64,000 nt of DNA from Serinus canaria (GCF_022539315.1 NC_066329.1:5431072-5495071), one strand, 5' to 3'; counted from the stretch's first letter, positions 50,819-59,201 are shown. Notes: a model not told the origin generated them from the letters alone. Numbers and translations are program-made.

Positions 50819-50985
50819 GTGGAGGCACCTTCATGACCTGTGTTCTGTGTGTGTCTCTAGGGCACTTCATGGTATCTTTCTGGCAATTGGCCACAGGGAT
50901 CCCCCATCCTGCTGCCACAGTAGGTTTGTGCTCCTGGGACACTGACTGACATCTGTCTTCTCCCCTCTCTTTTCTCCTTCTCCAG

Positions 50986-51285
50986 GTTCCCTGGTCCAGG
51001 CAGTGCTGACTCAGCCACCTGTGATATCGGCCAAGGTGGGAGACACAGTCAGGATCATCCCTGCTCTGGTGGCAGCAGCAGCTACTATGGCTGGTACCAG
51101 CAGAAGGTCCCTGGCAGTGGCCTTGTCACTGTGATCTACAACAATAACCAGAGACCCTCGGACATCCCTTCGCGATTCTCCGGCTCTGGGGGCACGTTAA
51201 CCATCACTGGGGTCCAGGCCGAGGACGAGGCTGTCTATTTCTGTGGTGGCAGTGACAGCAGTGGTGCTGGTTATAGTGACAAAAA
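50986..51285 (+). pseudogene. IGLV pseudogene psiV12
   Basis: The exon start and FR1 copy psiV6 ([23 protein letters not shown]). Two extra bases (atcatccctgc against atcacctgc) then shift the frame at the first Cys. The remainder is open in the new frame: [54 protein letters not shown]3 is four codons shorter than usual ([10 protein letters not shown]), as in psiV22. The heptamer position reads tatagtg; no RSS. Confidence 0.95.
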
Positions 51286-51725
51286 GATTTTCAAGTGGTT
51301 GTACAGAGGAAGTAGAAATTGAGATTTCTGTCATTCTCATGATCAATCAGAGTTGTGGATATGGGACAGGAGCAAGGTTTTGTCTCTTCCACATTATCGT
51401 GGCCCTGAATTTTGCCCATTTGTTTTCCTGGAGACTGCAAGGTGACCTTGTGGCTGGTGGTCATTGTTCTGGCCCCTAAAATACCCATAGTGTGGCTTTG
51501 TCTCCCCCTATTCTCTGACCTACTACTAATTGCCATGTCCTCCTCTTGGTGCCTCTCTGCTGGGATGAGTGGGGCTGAGCTCTGCTCCCCAGTTCTGCCT
51601 GTGGCCATTTTCCTTGTCTGTTCTCCTTTGACTGTTGCATTCCCCATATCCTTATCTGGGCAAGCCTGTGCTCCTGGAACACTGACTGACCCCCATCTTC
51701 TCCCCTCTCTCCTTTCCCTCTTCAG
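51286..51725. other. Spacer and intron before psiV13
   Basis: Leader-like word near 51566-51600 (gagtggggctgagctctgctcc) without a clear start codon, then a pyrimidine-rich intron. No other feature. Confidence 0.5.
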
Positions 51726-52026
51726 GTTCCCTGGTCCAGGCAGCAGCAGTGACTCAGCCACCTGAGATGTCAGCAAACATGTGAGAGACTGTTAGCACCA
51801 CCTGCTCTGGGGCTAGCAGCAGCTGGTATGGCTGGTTCCAGCAGAAGGTCCCTGGCACTGCCCCTGTCACTGTGATCTACAGCAATAACCAGAGACCCTC
51901 GGGCATCCCTTCGCGATTCTCCGGATCTGGGTCTGGTTCCTCGAACACGTTAACCATCACTGGGGTCCAAGCCGAGGATGAGGCTGTCTATTTCTGTGGT
52001 AACTATGATAGCAGCAGTGATGCTGC
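51726..52026 (+). pseudogene. IGLV pseudogene psiV13 (one stop in FR1)
   Basis: Good acceptor. The only break in the V exon is TGA (51782-51784) in FR1, where others read AAG-GTG-GGA (here aacatgtgagag). The rest is complete: [71 protein letters not shown] decayed RSS with 23-base spacing follows. After psiV8 it is the segment closest to a complete 3' half. Confidence 0.94.
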
Positions 52027-52065
52027 TACAGTTGCACAGTAGATTGTTGATGTGATACAAAACCT
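52027..52065 (+). other. Decayed 23-RSS of psiV13
   Basis: TACAGTT (52027-52033) where CACAGTG is expected, a 23-base spacer (52034-52056), nonamer ACAAAACCT (52057-52065). The heptamer has lost its essential first C. A second, better heptamer-like word, CACAGTA at 52035, would leave a spacer of only 15. Confidence 0.7.
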
Positions 52066-52167
52066 ACCATGGCAGAGTTCTGTCAGGATTCCCTACACTC
52101 TAGTATCAAGCATCAAGGTAGAGCTCCCTGCCTCACTGAACCTCTCTTTTCCTGTCTCCTTCTCCAG

Positions 52168-52375
52168 CTCTCCTGGTCCAGGAAGTATTGCCAAGTCATC
52201 TATCCTTGGTGTCAGCTAACCTCAGAGAAACCACAAAGGTCAGCCTCTCTGGACTTAGTGATATCTAGACTTATGCTGGCTGGTGGAGGAGAGGGTCCCT
52301 GGCAGTGCTCCTGTCACTAGAGCAACAACATACCCTCAAGCATCCCTTTGCAATTTCCCTTGTCTGCCTCCACAG
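52168..52375 (+). pseudogene. IGLV relic psiV14 (degenerate, truncated)
   Basis: Acceptor present, then ctcctggtccaggaagtattgcc. FR1 (tatccttggtgtcagctaacc), CDR1 with a TAG, FR2 tail (ggtccctggcagtgctcctg) and CDR2-FR3 start (acaacataccctcaagcatccc) can be followed. The second half of FR3 and CDR3 are missing. Similarity stops about 60 bases before the duplicated block that begins at 52437. Confidence 0.85.
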
Positions 52376-52683
52376 CCAAAGGAGCAGCATGGAAAGGCAG
52401 AGGCAGGTCTGGGAAGGGTGGAGAGGTCTGTGCAGATGTGTGGGGCTGGCCAGGCTGGGCACTTACCCTTGTGCTCCAGGGGCTTCAGGATGCAGAGCCC
52501 TTCTGTTCCCTTCAGTGCTGCTGACAAGGGGAAGAGTCACTGGTGCAGGGGCAGTTCCTGCAATGGGGGTGATGTGGCACCTCAGCTCTAGTGGGGGACC
52601 ATGGGCTTGGCTGGGGCAGCTGCAGGTACAGAGCCCTGCACAGAAGTTCCTGCATGGGAAAGGAGTAGCTGGAAGAGCTCATA

Positions 52684-52727
52684 TTTGCTAAAATTGAGGG
52701 GCCTTTGCTAAAATTGAGGGGCCTTTG
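52684..52727. repeat. 20-bp tandem duplication
   Basis: tttgctaaaattgaggggcc is present twice in tandem, with a third partial start. The partner block (41.70 kb) has one copy. Confidence 0.92.
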
Positions 52728-53040
52728 CCCACACACCTCAGTCCAGCAGAGCATAGTCCTGTGGCTCCTGAGATACACCAGCTTCTAAGATACACCACCA
52801 GTGCTTGGAGCAGGACCTGTTTTTTCCAGCTGAGTGCCAAAGGGAGCAGGTGGCCTGGAGTTACCTTGCTCCATTGATGGGCTAGAAAGACAAAAAGCAG
52901 TGGGACAAAAGCTGTCAGGAGATCTTAGGGGACACATTTCTATGGAGAGCCTATGTCAGGTAGGCTGGCACATAAGAGGCTGTTGGGTGCCACAGCACAG
53001 GCCCATCACTGTGAGGACATGGAGCTGATGGGATGACATT

Positions 53041-53085
53041 GTGGCCTGGGCCCCTCCTCTCCTGGCAGTGCTCACCACAGCACAG
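53041..53085 (+). pseudogene. psiV15 leader exon relic
   Basis: Same leader form as psiV1: the first codon is GTG, then GCC TGG GCC CCT CCT CTC CTG. It lacks one base near ctcaccacagca and ends CAG|GT. The loss of ATG and the deletion are shared with psiV1, so both predate the block copy. Confidence 0.8.
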
Positions 53086-53219
53086 GTGCCATGGACAGAC
53101 TTGCCGAGCCAGAATGGGGCCTTTGGGCACAGGGTCACCATCCTGCTCCCCAGGCAGGCCTGTGCTCCTGGGACACTGACTGACCCCCACCTTCTCCCCT
53201 CTCTTCTCTCCCTCTCCAG

Positions 53220-53523
53220 GTTCCCTGGTCCAGGCAGCAGTAACTCAGCCACCTGAGATGTCAGTCAAGGTGGGAAACACCTTGGATAATGGTCAGAATC
53301 TGAGCTTGGTAGCTACAGCTACGCTTATGCTGGCTGGTCCCTGGCAGTGGCCCTGTCACTGTGATCTATGCTAATAACAACAGACCCTCAGACATCCCTT
53401 CACGATTCTCCGGATCCTGGTCTGGCTCCACGGGCACGTTAACCATCACTGGGGTCCAAGCCGAGGACGAGGCTGTCTATTTCTGTGGTAGCTGGGACAG
53501 CAGCGGTACTGGTGGAAGTGATG
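53220..53523 (+). pseudogene. IGLV pseudogene psiV15
   Basis: Good acceptor and exon start ([18 protein letters not shown]). FR1 is then disrupted: a ttggataat insertion and loss of the first Cys codon region. In FR2 the ttccagcagaag segment is missing, so tggctgg runs into tccctggcagtgg. CDR2, FR3 ([25 protein letters not shown]) and CDR3 ([10 protein letters not shown]) are intact. No RSS. The 3' half and flank are copied in psiV26. Confidence 0.94.
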
Positions 53524-54350
53524 AAGCCAGTGAGTAACAGGGAAGTGAGACACAGAACCCAGTGTCAAGAGAAGAAATTTTGAGCCATTTTTTCTCATAG
53601 ACAAACAAAGCTGTGATACTGGAGTTGAAGCAGGATCCTGCCCTCTCCCTAAGGACATGCATGTGCATGACAAGGCACAGGAGGGGACTCTTGCCCTTGT
53701 CCCCATAATAGGAATAGCACTGCCTCATCCCAAGCCCTGTTGCCTTTTGCTTCAGACTCTCCCTCCTGCTGCAGCTGCTGCTGAAGCTGCCTCTCCTGCA
53801 TTGCTCTGGACCAGGCTGGGTCCTGATTCCCCCATATTTCTGTACCCATGACCAGGTCCCTTTCCCTCAGAGGATGATGTTCTACTGTTCTGCTGCTGCC
53901 AGCTCACCTTTCAGGGCCATGGGTATCTAATCTTCCTCTCTGTCTTGAGATGTGGCATCAGAACCATTGGGCACAGGGGACTGTCACACTGCCTGGGCAG
54001 AGCTGTGTTCCTGGGTAGAAATAACTGACCCTTCTAGTATACCCCTCTCCCTCTCTAGGCTCACTGGCCCAGGCAGGATCACTGAGTCAGCCATGCTCAG
54101 TGTGATTAAACATGGGTGCAGCCATGCAGATCGCCTGCTCTGGGAGCAGCAACAACTATGGCTGGTACCAGCAGAAGGTCCCTGGCAGTGGCCCTGTCAC
54201 TGTCATCTATCTTAATGATAAGAGACCCTCAGACATCCCTTCACAGTTCTCTGGATCCATATCTGGCTCCAGAGGCACGTTAACTATCACTGGAGTCCAA
54301 GCCAAGGATGAGGCTGTCTATTTCTGTGGTGCCTTGGACAGCAGCAGCTC
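53400..54350. repeat. Duplicated stretch psiV15 3' half to psiV16, copy A (partner about 61640-62600)
   Basis: FR3 and CDR3 of psiV15, the following spacer (ggacatgcatgtgcatgac and many other shared words) and the flank of psiV16 match psiV26, its spacer and psiV27. The spacer copies differ only by small indels near 53580 and scattered substitutions. Similarity falls off in the psiV16/psiV27 exons, each of which has its own lesions. Confidence 0.9.
54059..54350 (+). pseudogene. IGLV pseudogene psiV16
   Basis: Acceptor CTAG, then SLAQAGSLSQP. TGA at 54103-54105 and a scrambled FR1 follow. From about 54112 the frame is open: ITC-type Cys ([17 protein letters not shown]), [47 protein letters not shown]. 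The 3' end joins directly to sequence (caaggtccatggcacagccc) that in other copies lies 5' of a leader, so RSS and spacer have been deleted. Confidence 0.94.
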
Positions 54351-54414
54351 TCCTGGTCAAGGTCCATGGCACAGCCCCATCAGTGTGAGGTCATGGAATA
54401 GTCAGGATTGCACC

Positions 54415-54459
54415 ATAGCCTGGGCTCCACCCCCTCTGCCGTGCTCACCCACAACTCAG
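54415..54459 (+). pseudogene. psiV17 leader exon relic
   Basis: ATA GCC TGG GCT CCA..., ending CTCAG|GT. The start codon is ATA. It is one base shorter than the 46-base leader of psiV21 and psiV23, shifting its frame. A good donor site remains. Confidence 0.8.
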
Positions 54460-54582
54460 GTGCTATGGCCAGAGTCATTGTGCCTGGAGGGCAGAGGAGC
54501 CACTTTCCTCTGCCCAGGCTTATCTGTGCTCCTGGGACACTGACTGACCCCCATTTTCTCCCTTCTCCTTTTCCCTCTCCAG

Positions 54583-54899
54583 GTTCCCTGGTCCAGGCAG
54601 CGCTGACTCAGCCACCTGAGATATCGGCCAAGGTGGGCGACACCGTCAGGATCACCTGCTCCGGGGGTAGCAGCTTCAGCAGCTATGGCTGGTTCCAGCA
54701 GAAGGTCCCTGGCACTGCCCCTGTCACTGTGATCTATTGGGATGACAGCAGACCCTCGGACATCCCTTCGCGATTCTCCGGATCCAGGTCTGGCTCCACA
54801 GGCACGTTAACCATCACTGGGGTCCAAGCCGAGGACGAGGCTGTCTATTTCTGTGGTAGCTATGAAGGCAGCAGCAGCAGTTACTATGGTGTGAGGTAA
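54583..54899 (+). pseudogene. IGLV psiV17, fully open V exon, leader start lost
   Basis: A 123-base intron leads from the leader relic. The exon is open: [97 protein letters not shown], stop at 54897-54899. Both Cys and the FR2 Trp are present. The heptamer position is degenerate (tatggtgtgagg) with no nonamer at a fitting distance. It is silent because of the leader and RSS, not the V exon. Confidence 0.94.
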
Positions 54900-55084
54900 C
54901 AGTGAATAACAAAAAGTGACAGAAACCCAAAACAGAGGAAAGATTTTGGTCCTCCTCCCCCCTGGCAGCTCATGGTATAGCTGTATCCCCCACAGCCACT
55001 TGGTACTGATGGCCAGGTCTTTCTGTGCTGCCAAAGCTGCTTGTGTAGCCATTCAGCAATTGGCTGGGCTCTGCTTCTCAAATG

Positions 55085-55125
55085 TCTGTAACCATGCCTG
55101 TAACCATGCCTGTGACCATGTCTGA
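55085..55125. repeat. 13-bp tandem repeat
   Basis: Three head-to-tail copies of a ctgtaaccatgc-type word (the third ctgtgaccatgt) in the spacer before psiV18. Confidence 0.85.
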
Positions 55126-55216
55126 CTGTGGGATTCCCTGTAACCTTGTCCAGGCAGGTCTGTGTACCTGGGGCACTGTCTGAGCTCCTCTTCTCCCCTC
55201 TGTTCTCCCTCTCCAG

Positions 55217-55554
55217 GTTCCCTGGTCCAGGCAGCATCACTGAGTCAGCCATCCTCAGTGTCAGCCAAAGTAGGAGAGACTGTTAAGATCAACTGCTCTG
55301 TGGGCAATCCCAAAAGATACTTTGCCTTGTTCCAGCAGAAGGTCCCTGGCAGTGGCCCTGTCACTCTGCTCTATGAGGATAACAAGAGACCCTTGGACAT
55401 CCCTTCGCGATTCTCCGGATCCAAGTCCGGCTCCACAGCCACGTTAACCATCACTGGGGTCCAAGCCGAGGATGAGGCTGTCTATTTCTGTGGTGGCCAG
55501 GACAGCAGCAGTGATGCTGGTGAAGTGATAAAGACAGAGGAATTCAAAGCATAG
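55217..55554 (+). pseudogene. IGLV psiV18, open but FR2 Trp replaced, divergent CDR1
   Basis: Good acceptor and an open frame to TAG at 55552-55554: [26 protein letters not shown], then [69 protein letters not shown]. The invariant Trp of FR2 is Leu (gccttg against ggctgg). CDR1 is unlike the serine-rich CDR1 of all other members. FR2 has LLY for VIY. No RSS. A faint leader lies near 55058 (attggctgggctctgcttctc, ATG lost). The 3' end and flank match psiV23. Confidence 0.94.
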
Positions 55555-55962
55555 ATTTTCAGTCCTTCTCATGGCCAAGCAGTGTTGTGGATGTGGGGCT
55601 GGGGCAGGTATATGTCTCCTCTGCATGGCCATAGCTATGAATACCATTTTTTGTTTCAGAGAACAGAATTTTGTGGCTGGGGACCATTGTCCTTGTCCCT
55701 ACAAAACTCATGGTATAGCTGTGTTCCACACCTCACTGCCTGTTGCTACTGATAATCATGTCCACCTTCATCTGCCAGAGCTGGCTGACTCTCTGCTGAG
55801 ATGCCTTGGCCTGGGCTCTACTCCTCAAATATGCTGGTGACTGTGTCTGAGTTCATTCTCCTCTGACTGTGGCATTCCCTGTAAGGCTGCTCCCCAGGAA
55901 GATCTGTTCTCCTGGGACACTGACTGACCCCCTCTCCTCCCCTCTCTTCTCTCCTTCTCCAG
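55490..55962. repeat. Duplicated psiV18 3' flank to psiV19 intron, copy A (partner about 59648-60100)
   Basis: From CDR3 (ggccaggacagcagcagtg) through the spacer to the intron before the next V exon, this matches the psiV23-psiV24 interval with few differences: an indel near 55663 and a short deletion near 55787 relative to the partner. It includes a faint leader-like word near 55805 (cttggcctgggctctactcc). Confidence 0.92.
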
Positions 55963-56272
55963 GTTCCCTGGTCCAGGCAGCGGTAACTCAGCCACCTGAG
56001 ATTACGGCCAAGGTGGGAGAGACGGTCACGATCACCTGCTCTGGGATTAACACCAACAACTATGGCTGGTACCAGCAGAAGGTCCCTGGCAGTGGCCCTG
56101 TCACTGTGATCTACAACAATGACAAGAGACCCTCGGACATCCCTTTGCGATTCTCTGGATCCCAGTCCGGCTCCACGGGCACGTTAACCATCACTGGGGT
56201 CCAAGCTGAGGATGAGGCTGTCTATTTCTGTGGTAGTGCTGACAGCAGCAGTGGCAGCTGGAATGGTGATAG
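55963..56272 (+). pseudogene. IGLV psiV19, fully open V exon, no RSS
   Basis: Good acceptor and an uninterrupted exon: [97 protein letters not shown]. Both Cys and the FR2 Trp are present. No heptamer or nonamer follows (aatggtgatagag), and the frame simply runs on to 56378. The leader is a faint relic only. CDR3 starts like that of psiV1. Confidence 0.94.
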
Positions 56273-56670
56273 AGATATGGAAATGAGGTACAGAGGAGTT
56301 AAAGATGGAGTTTCTCTACCTTCTCTCTCAGGACTGACCAGGCCTGTGGGTTTGATGCTTCATGTCCCCCCTCCATGACCACTGGCTCTGAAAGGCCTCC
56401 TGCTTGCTTCATGCTGTGCACGAGGAGGCCCTGGGGCTCTGCAGTGCCTGGCATTGCCCTCAGCCCCATCACCTCATCCTGCTGCCAGCCATGTCCTCTT
56501 GCTCTGCCATGTCTCTTCATGTGGCCCTGGCCTGGAGCTCAGGCCTTGGGCTCTGTCTGAGGCAGTGACCCCTCTGTTCCATCAGGACTTTTGGCACAGG
56601 AGCCCTGTCCTGCAGGTCAGAGGTGGCTGTCTTGAGGCACTGAGTGACACTCCTCATCTCCCCTCTCCAC
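56273..56670. other. Spacer between psiV19 and psiV20
   Basis: GC-rich spacer with no supported gene and no clear V or leader homology. Confidence 0.5.
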
Positions 56671-56812
56671 ATTTCCTGGTCCCGGCAGCATCTCTGAATG
56701 AGCTGTCCAAGGTGTCAGCCAGCCTGGGAGAGACTTTCAAGATCAGTAGCAGTGGCTACACCCAGCAGAAGTCCCTGTCACTGTGATCTATGATAGCAGC
56801 ATGAGATCCACA
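56671..56812 (+). pseudogene. IGLV relic psiV20 (degenerate)
   Basis: Acceptor AG changed to AC (ctccacatttcctgg). An FR1 fragment (ctgtccaaggtgtcagccagc) and CDR1-FR2 joined by deletion (agtggctacacccagcagaag, lacking the Trp and the region of the first Cys) are followed by ccctgtcactgtgatctatgatagc. The rest of the V exon is missing. Together with the spacer to its right it corresponds to psiV7 and its spacer. Confidence 0.85.
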
Positions 56813-57598
56813 GTGGTCCTGGTCCCTGCCAGTTCAGGGCTGATGCACATTCATCTAGTGACAGCAACTGTGCCAAAGGACCCCGTGTCTGTGTGAGAGG
56901 CTCTCCCCTGTGAGCACAGGCTGCCGTGGGCACGCTGCCATGCAGAAACCCTGGATGTTGTGGCCAGGACTGGAGCAATCTCTGGACCTGGTGGAAGGCG
57001 TGGCAGGGCTGAGAGGCAGCAAGGGCAGAGTCCTGTGGCGGGCTCTGCTCTCAGTTCCTGCAGTGCTGTTCCCGAGGCCCTTCTTGTCCCCACAAGGTGT
57101 CAGTGTGGCTCCACTGCACAGGCAGGAGGCAAAGGGGCTGTGGCCAGCCAGGTGCCTGCGAGGTTCAGAGCCCCCGCGGCTGCCGTGGGCCAGGCTGTGC
57201 GCAGGAGGCAGAGGGGCTGCCCCCGACCGGACGCGATTTTCCTTGAGCCTGGAAGCCCCTGGTCTTGGTGTGGCTCCTATTCCATTTCAAAGCCCCATTT
57301 CTCTGCTCTGCACTTCTCTTGTGGCAATTCAGAGAGGCCCAGGGTGGCACCCTTGGTTGAAGGAGAATGTGTGCAGCGAGGCCATGGTCCCCGGGCAGGA
57401 ACAGGGTCAGGGTGGTCCCTGGCTGATCTGAGAGCTCAGCAGTCATGGTGAGCAAGGAGCAGGCAACCCAGACCAATCTTGCTGCCTTTTGGTGGGACAG
57501 TGGTGCCTGCAGTGGATGGAGGGAGCAGTGGGAATGGAGCTCTAGAGAGCACTGGGTGCCACATATCCATGGGGAGCCTGTGCCTAGATTGATAGGGG
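56800..57598. repeat. Long V-free spacer, copy B (partner 46751-47960)
   Basis: Matches the copy A spacer but is about 400 bases shorter. The largest missing piece starts after ccccgaccggac. It continues into the promoter-side flank and leader of psiV21, as copy A does for psiV8. Confidence 0.85.
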
Positions 57599-57606
57599 CT
57601 TAAAAG
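57599..57606 (+). promoter_or_regulatory. TATA-like element of psiV21
   Basis: CTTAAAAG, about 63-70 bases 5' of the leader relic, at the place matching 47971 in psiV8. No octamer seen. Confidence 0.4.
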
Positions 57607-57668
57607 TGGATTAAGGCCCACAGCACAGCCCTATCACTGTGAGGACACGGAGCTGGTGAGAGTGCACC

Positions 57669-57714
57669 GTAGTCTGGGCCCTTCCCCTCCTCAAAATGCT
57701 CACCCACAGCTCAG
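57669..57714 (+). pseudogene. psiV21 leader exon relic
   Basis: Full-length 46-base leader form, but the first codon is GTA and the second is changed. CTGGGCCCTTCCCCTCCTC then CTCACCCACAGCTCAG|GT follow, with a good donor. Start codon lost. Confidence 0.8.
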
Positions 57715-57848
57715 GTGCCATGGACAGACTCGCTGTGCCTTCACTGGGCCTTTGGGCACAGGGACCCCATCCTGCTGCCCAGGCAGGCCTGTGCTCCTGG
57801 GACACTGACTGACCCCCATCTCCTCCCCTCTCTTCTCTCCTTCTCCAG

Positions 57849-58158
57849 GTTCCCTGGTCCAGGCAGCAGTGACTCAGCAGCCACCCGAAATTACGGCCAA
57901 GGTGGGCGACACCGTCAGGATCACCTGCTCTGGCAGCAGCTACAGCTATGGCTGGCACCAACAGAAAGTCCTGGCACTGCCCCTGTCACTGTGATCTACT
58001 ACAATGACAAGAGACCCTCGGACATCCCTTCGCGATTTTCAGGATCCAAGTCTGGCTCCACGGCCACGTTAACCATCACTGGGGTCCAAGCCGAGGACGA
58101 GGCTGTCTATTTCTGTGGTAGCTATGACGGCAGCAGTGGCAGCTATGGTGTTTGGTGA
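57849..58158 (+). pseudogene. IGLV pseudogene psiV21 (one-base deletion in FR2)
   Basis: Good acceptor. [39 protein letters not shown], then one C is missing (aaagtcctggc against aaggtccctggc), shifting the frame. In the shifted frame the rest is complete: [50 protein letters not shown]. An extra Gln in FR1 (TQQPP) is shared with psiV23. FR2 reads WHQQK. No RSS. Confidence 0.95.
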
Positions 58159-58320
58159 CCTTGAGTAACAGAAAGTGACAGAGACTCAAAATGCAGAGGA
58201 ACCATTTTGGCCCTTTTTCCTCTTGGCACCTCTTGGTGTAGCTGTGTCCCCCACAGCCTCTTGTTACCGATGGCCAGGTGCTGCTATGCTGCCAAAGCTA
58301 CTTTTGTGCAGCCATTTGCA

Positions 58321-58360
58321 ATGGGCTGGGCTCTGCTGCAGTAATGTGCTTGTGACCATG
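58321..58360 (+). pseudogene. psiV22 leader relic with ATG
   Basis: ATG GGC TGG GCT CTG CTG CAG TAA: the leader start is kept but the eighth codon is a stop. The remainder is not recognisable. It lies about 155 bases before the V exon. Confidence 0.55.
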
Positions 58361-58476
58361 TCCCCGTCTGTTCTGTCCATGACTGTTGCATTCCCTGTAA
58401 CCTTGTCCAGGCAGGTCTGTGCCCCTGGGACACTGACTAGCTGCACTCTTTTCCCCTCTCTTATCTCCTCTTCCAC

Positions 58477-58771
58477 ATTCCCTGGTCCATGCAGCACTGA
58501 GTCAGCAGTCATCCTCACTGCCATCCAGCACGCAAGAGACTGTCAGGATCTCCTGCTCTGGGGGTAGCAGCAGCTATGGCTATGCCTGGTACCAGCAGAA
58601 GGTCCCTGGTAGTGGCCCTGTCACTGTGATCTACAGCACTGACAAGAGACCCTCGGACATCCCTTCACAATTCTCTGGTTCTGGGGGCACATTAACCATC
58701 ACTGGGGTCCAAGCCGAGGATGAGGCTGTCTATTTCTGTGGTGGTGACGACAGCAGTGCTGGCCAGGATTG
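58477..58771 (+). pseudogene. IGLV psiV22, open V exon, acceptor lost, short FR3
   Basis: The acceptor AG has become AC (ttccacattcc). The exon frame is nevertheless open to TGA (58769-58771): [95 protein letters not shown]. Both Cys and the FR2 Trp are present. FR3 is four codons short, the same length class as psiV12. CDR1 is two codons longer than usual. No RSS. Silent for lack of acceptor, leader and RSS. Confidence 0.93.
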
Positions 58772-59130
58772 AGGTCCCCTGCAGGATGGTTGTTGTTGAC
58801 CACAAATGCTGGGGGATGCTGTTTCTGAGGAGTGACTGAGGTTTGAGAACTGCAGTTTACAGGAGTGGTTTTGCAGATTGATAGTGCACCAGAGGCCCTT
58901 GGCTTTAGGGATCCCTGGGGGAACCAACACTCTGTTCTGCCATTTGGACATTTGGCCATCACCATGTTAGGTATAACTCATCATAAATCTGGCAGTTTTT
59001 CTCAGCAGTTGAAATGTGATATGGAAAGTATCCCCTAATGAGGGAGCTGAGAGGGAGCTGGGGAAAGATATACTGGCAGGTTCCTGCCTTGTGTATGGAG
59101 TCTTAATTTCATGGCCCAGACAGGTGGTGG
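58772..59130. other. Spacer between psiV22 and the psiV23 promoter flank
   Basis: No gene or V homology seen. AT-richer than most array spacers. Confidence 0.5.
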
Positions 59131-59138
59131 CTTAAAAG
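59131..59138 (+). promoter_or_regulatory. TATA-like element of psiV23
   Basis: CTTAAAAG about 64-71 bases before the leader relic, matching psiV8 and psiV21. No octamer seen. Confidence 0.4.
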
Positions 59139-59201
59139 ATAGACAAGGAACACAGCACAGCCCAAGCAAGGGTGAGGACATAGAGCTGGTGGGATTGCAA
59201 C

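Larger units (their letters stand above)
48226..51058. repeat. Five-V block duplication, copy B (psiV8-psiV12)
   Basis: Partner of 42989-45865. It differs by loss of about 50 bases near 48980, loss of about 5 bases in the psiV9 intron pyrimidine tract, a one-base deletion in psiV9 FR3, and scattered substitutions. After FR1 of psiV12 the two copies part: psiV6 has the long FR3 and psiV12 a short one. Confidence 0.93.
52437..53230. repeat. Array-edge duplicated block, copy B (partner 41331-42240)
   Basis: Same order as copy A: spacer, promoter-side flank, leader relic with GTG start, intron, V exon. The part near 52680-52727 contains a 20-bp tandem duplication not found in copy A, and several short segments of copy A are absent. 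Confidence 0.88.

Noticed and set aside
52035..52065. 12-RSS for psiV13 using CACAGTA at 52035
   Set aside because: The spacer to the nonamer would be 15, which fits neither 12 nor 23. The 23-base reading with a poor heptamer is more likely.
53503..53560. RSS after psiV15 (gccagtg then acacagaac)
   Set aside because: Spacing is 17 and both words are poor; the copy at psiV26 does not conserve them.
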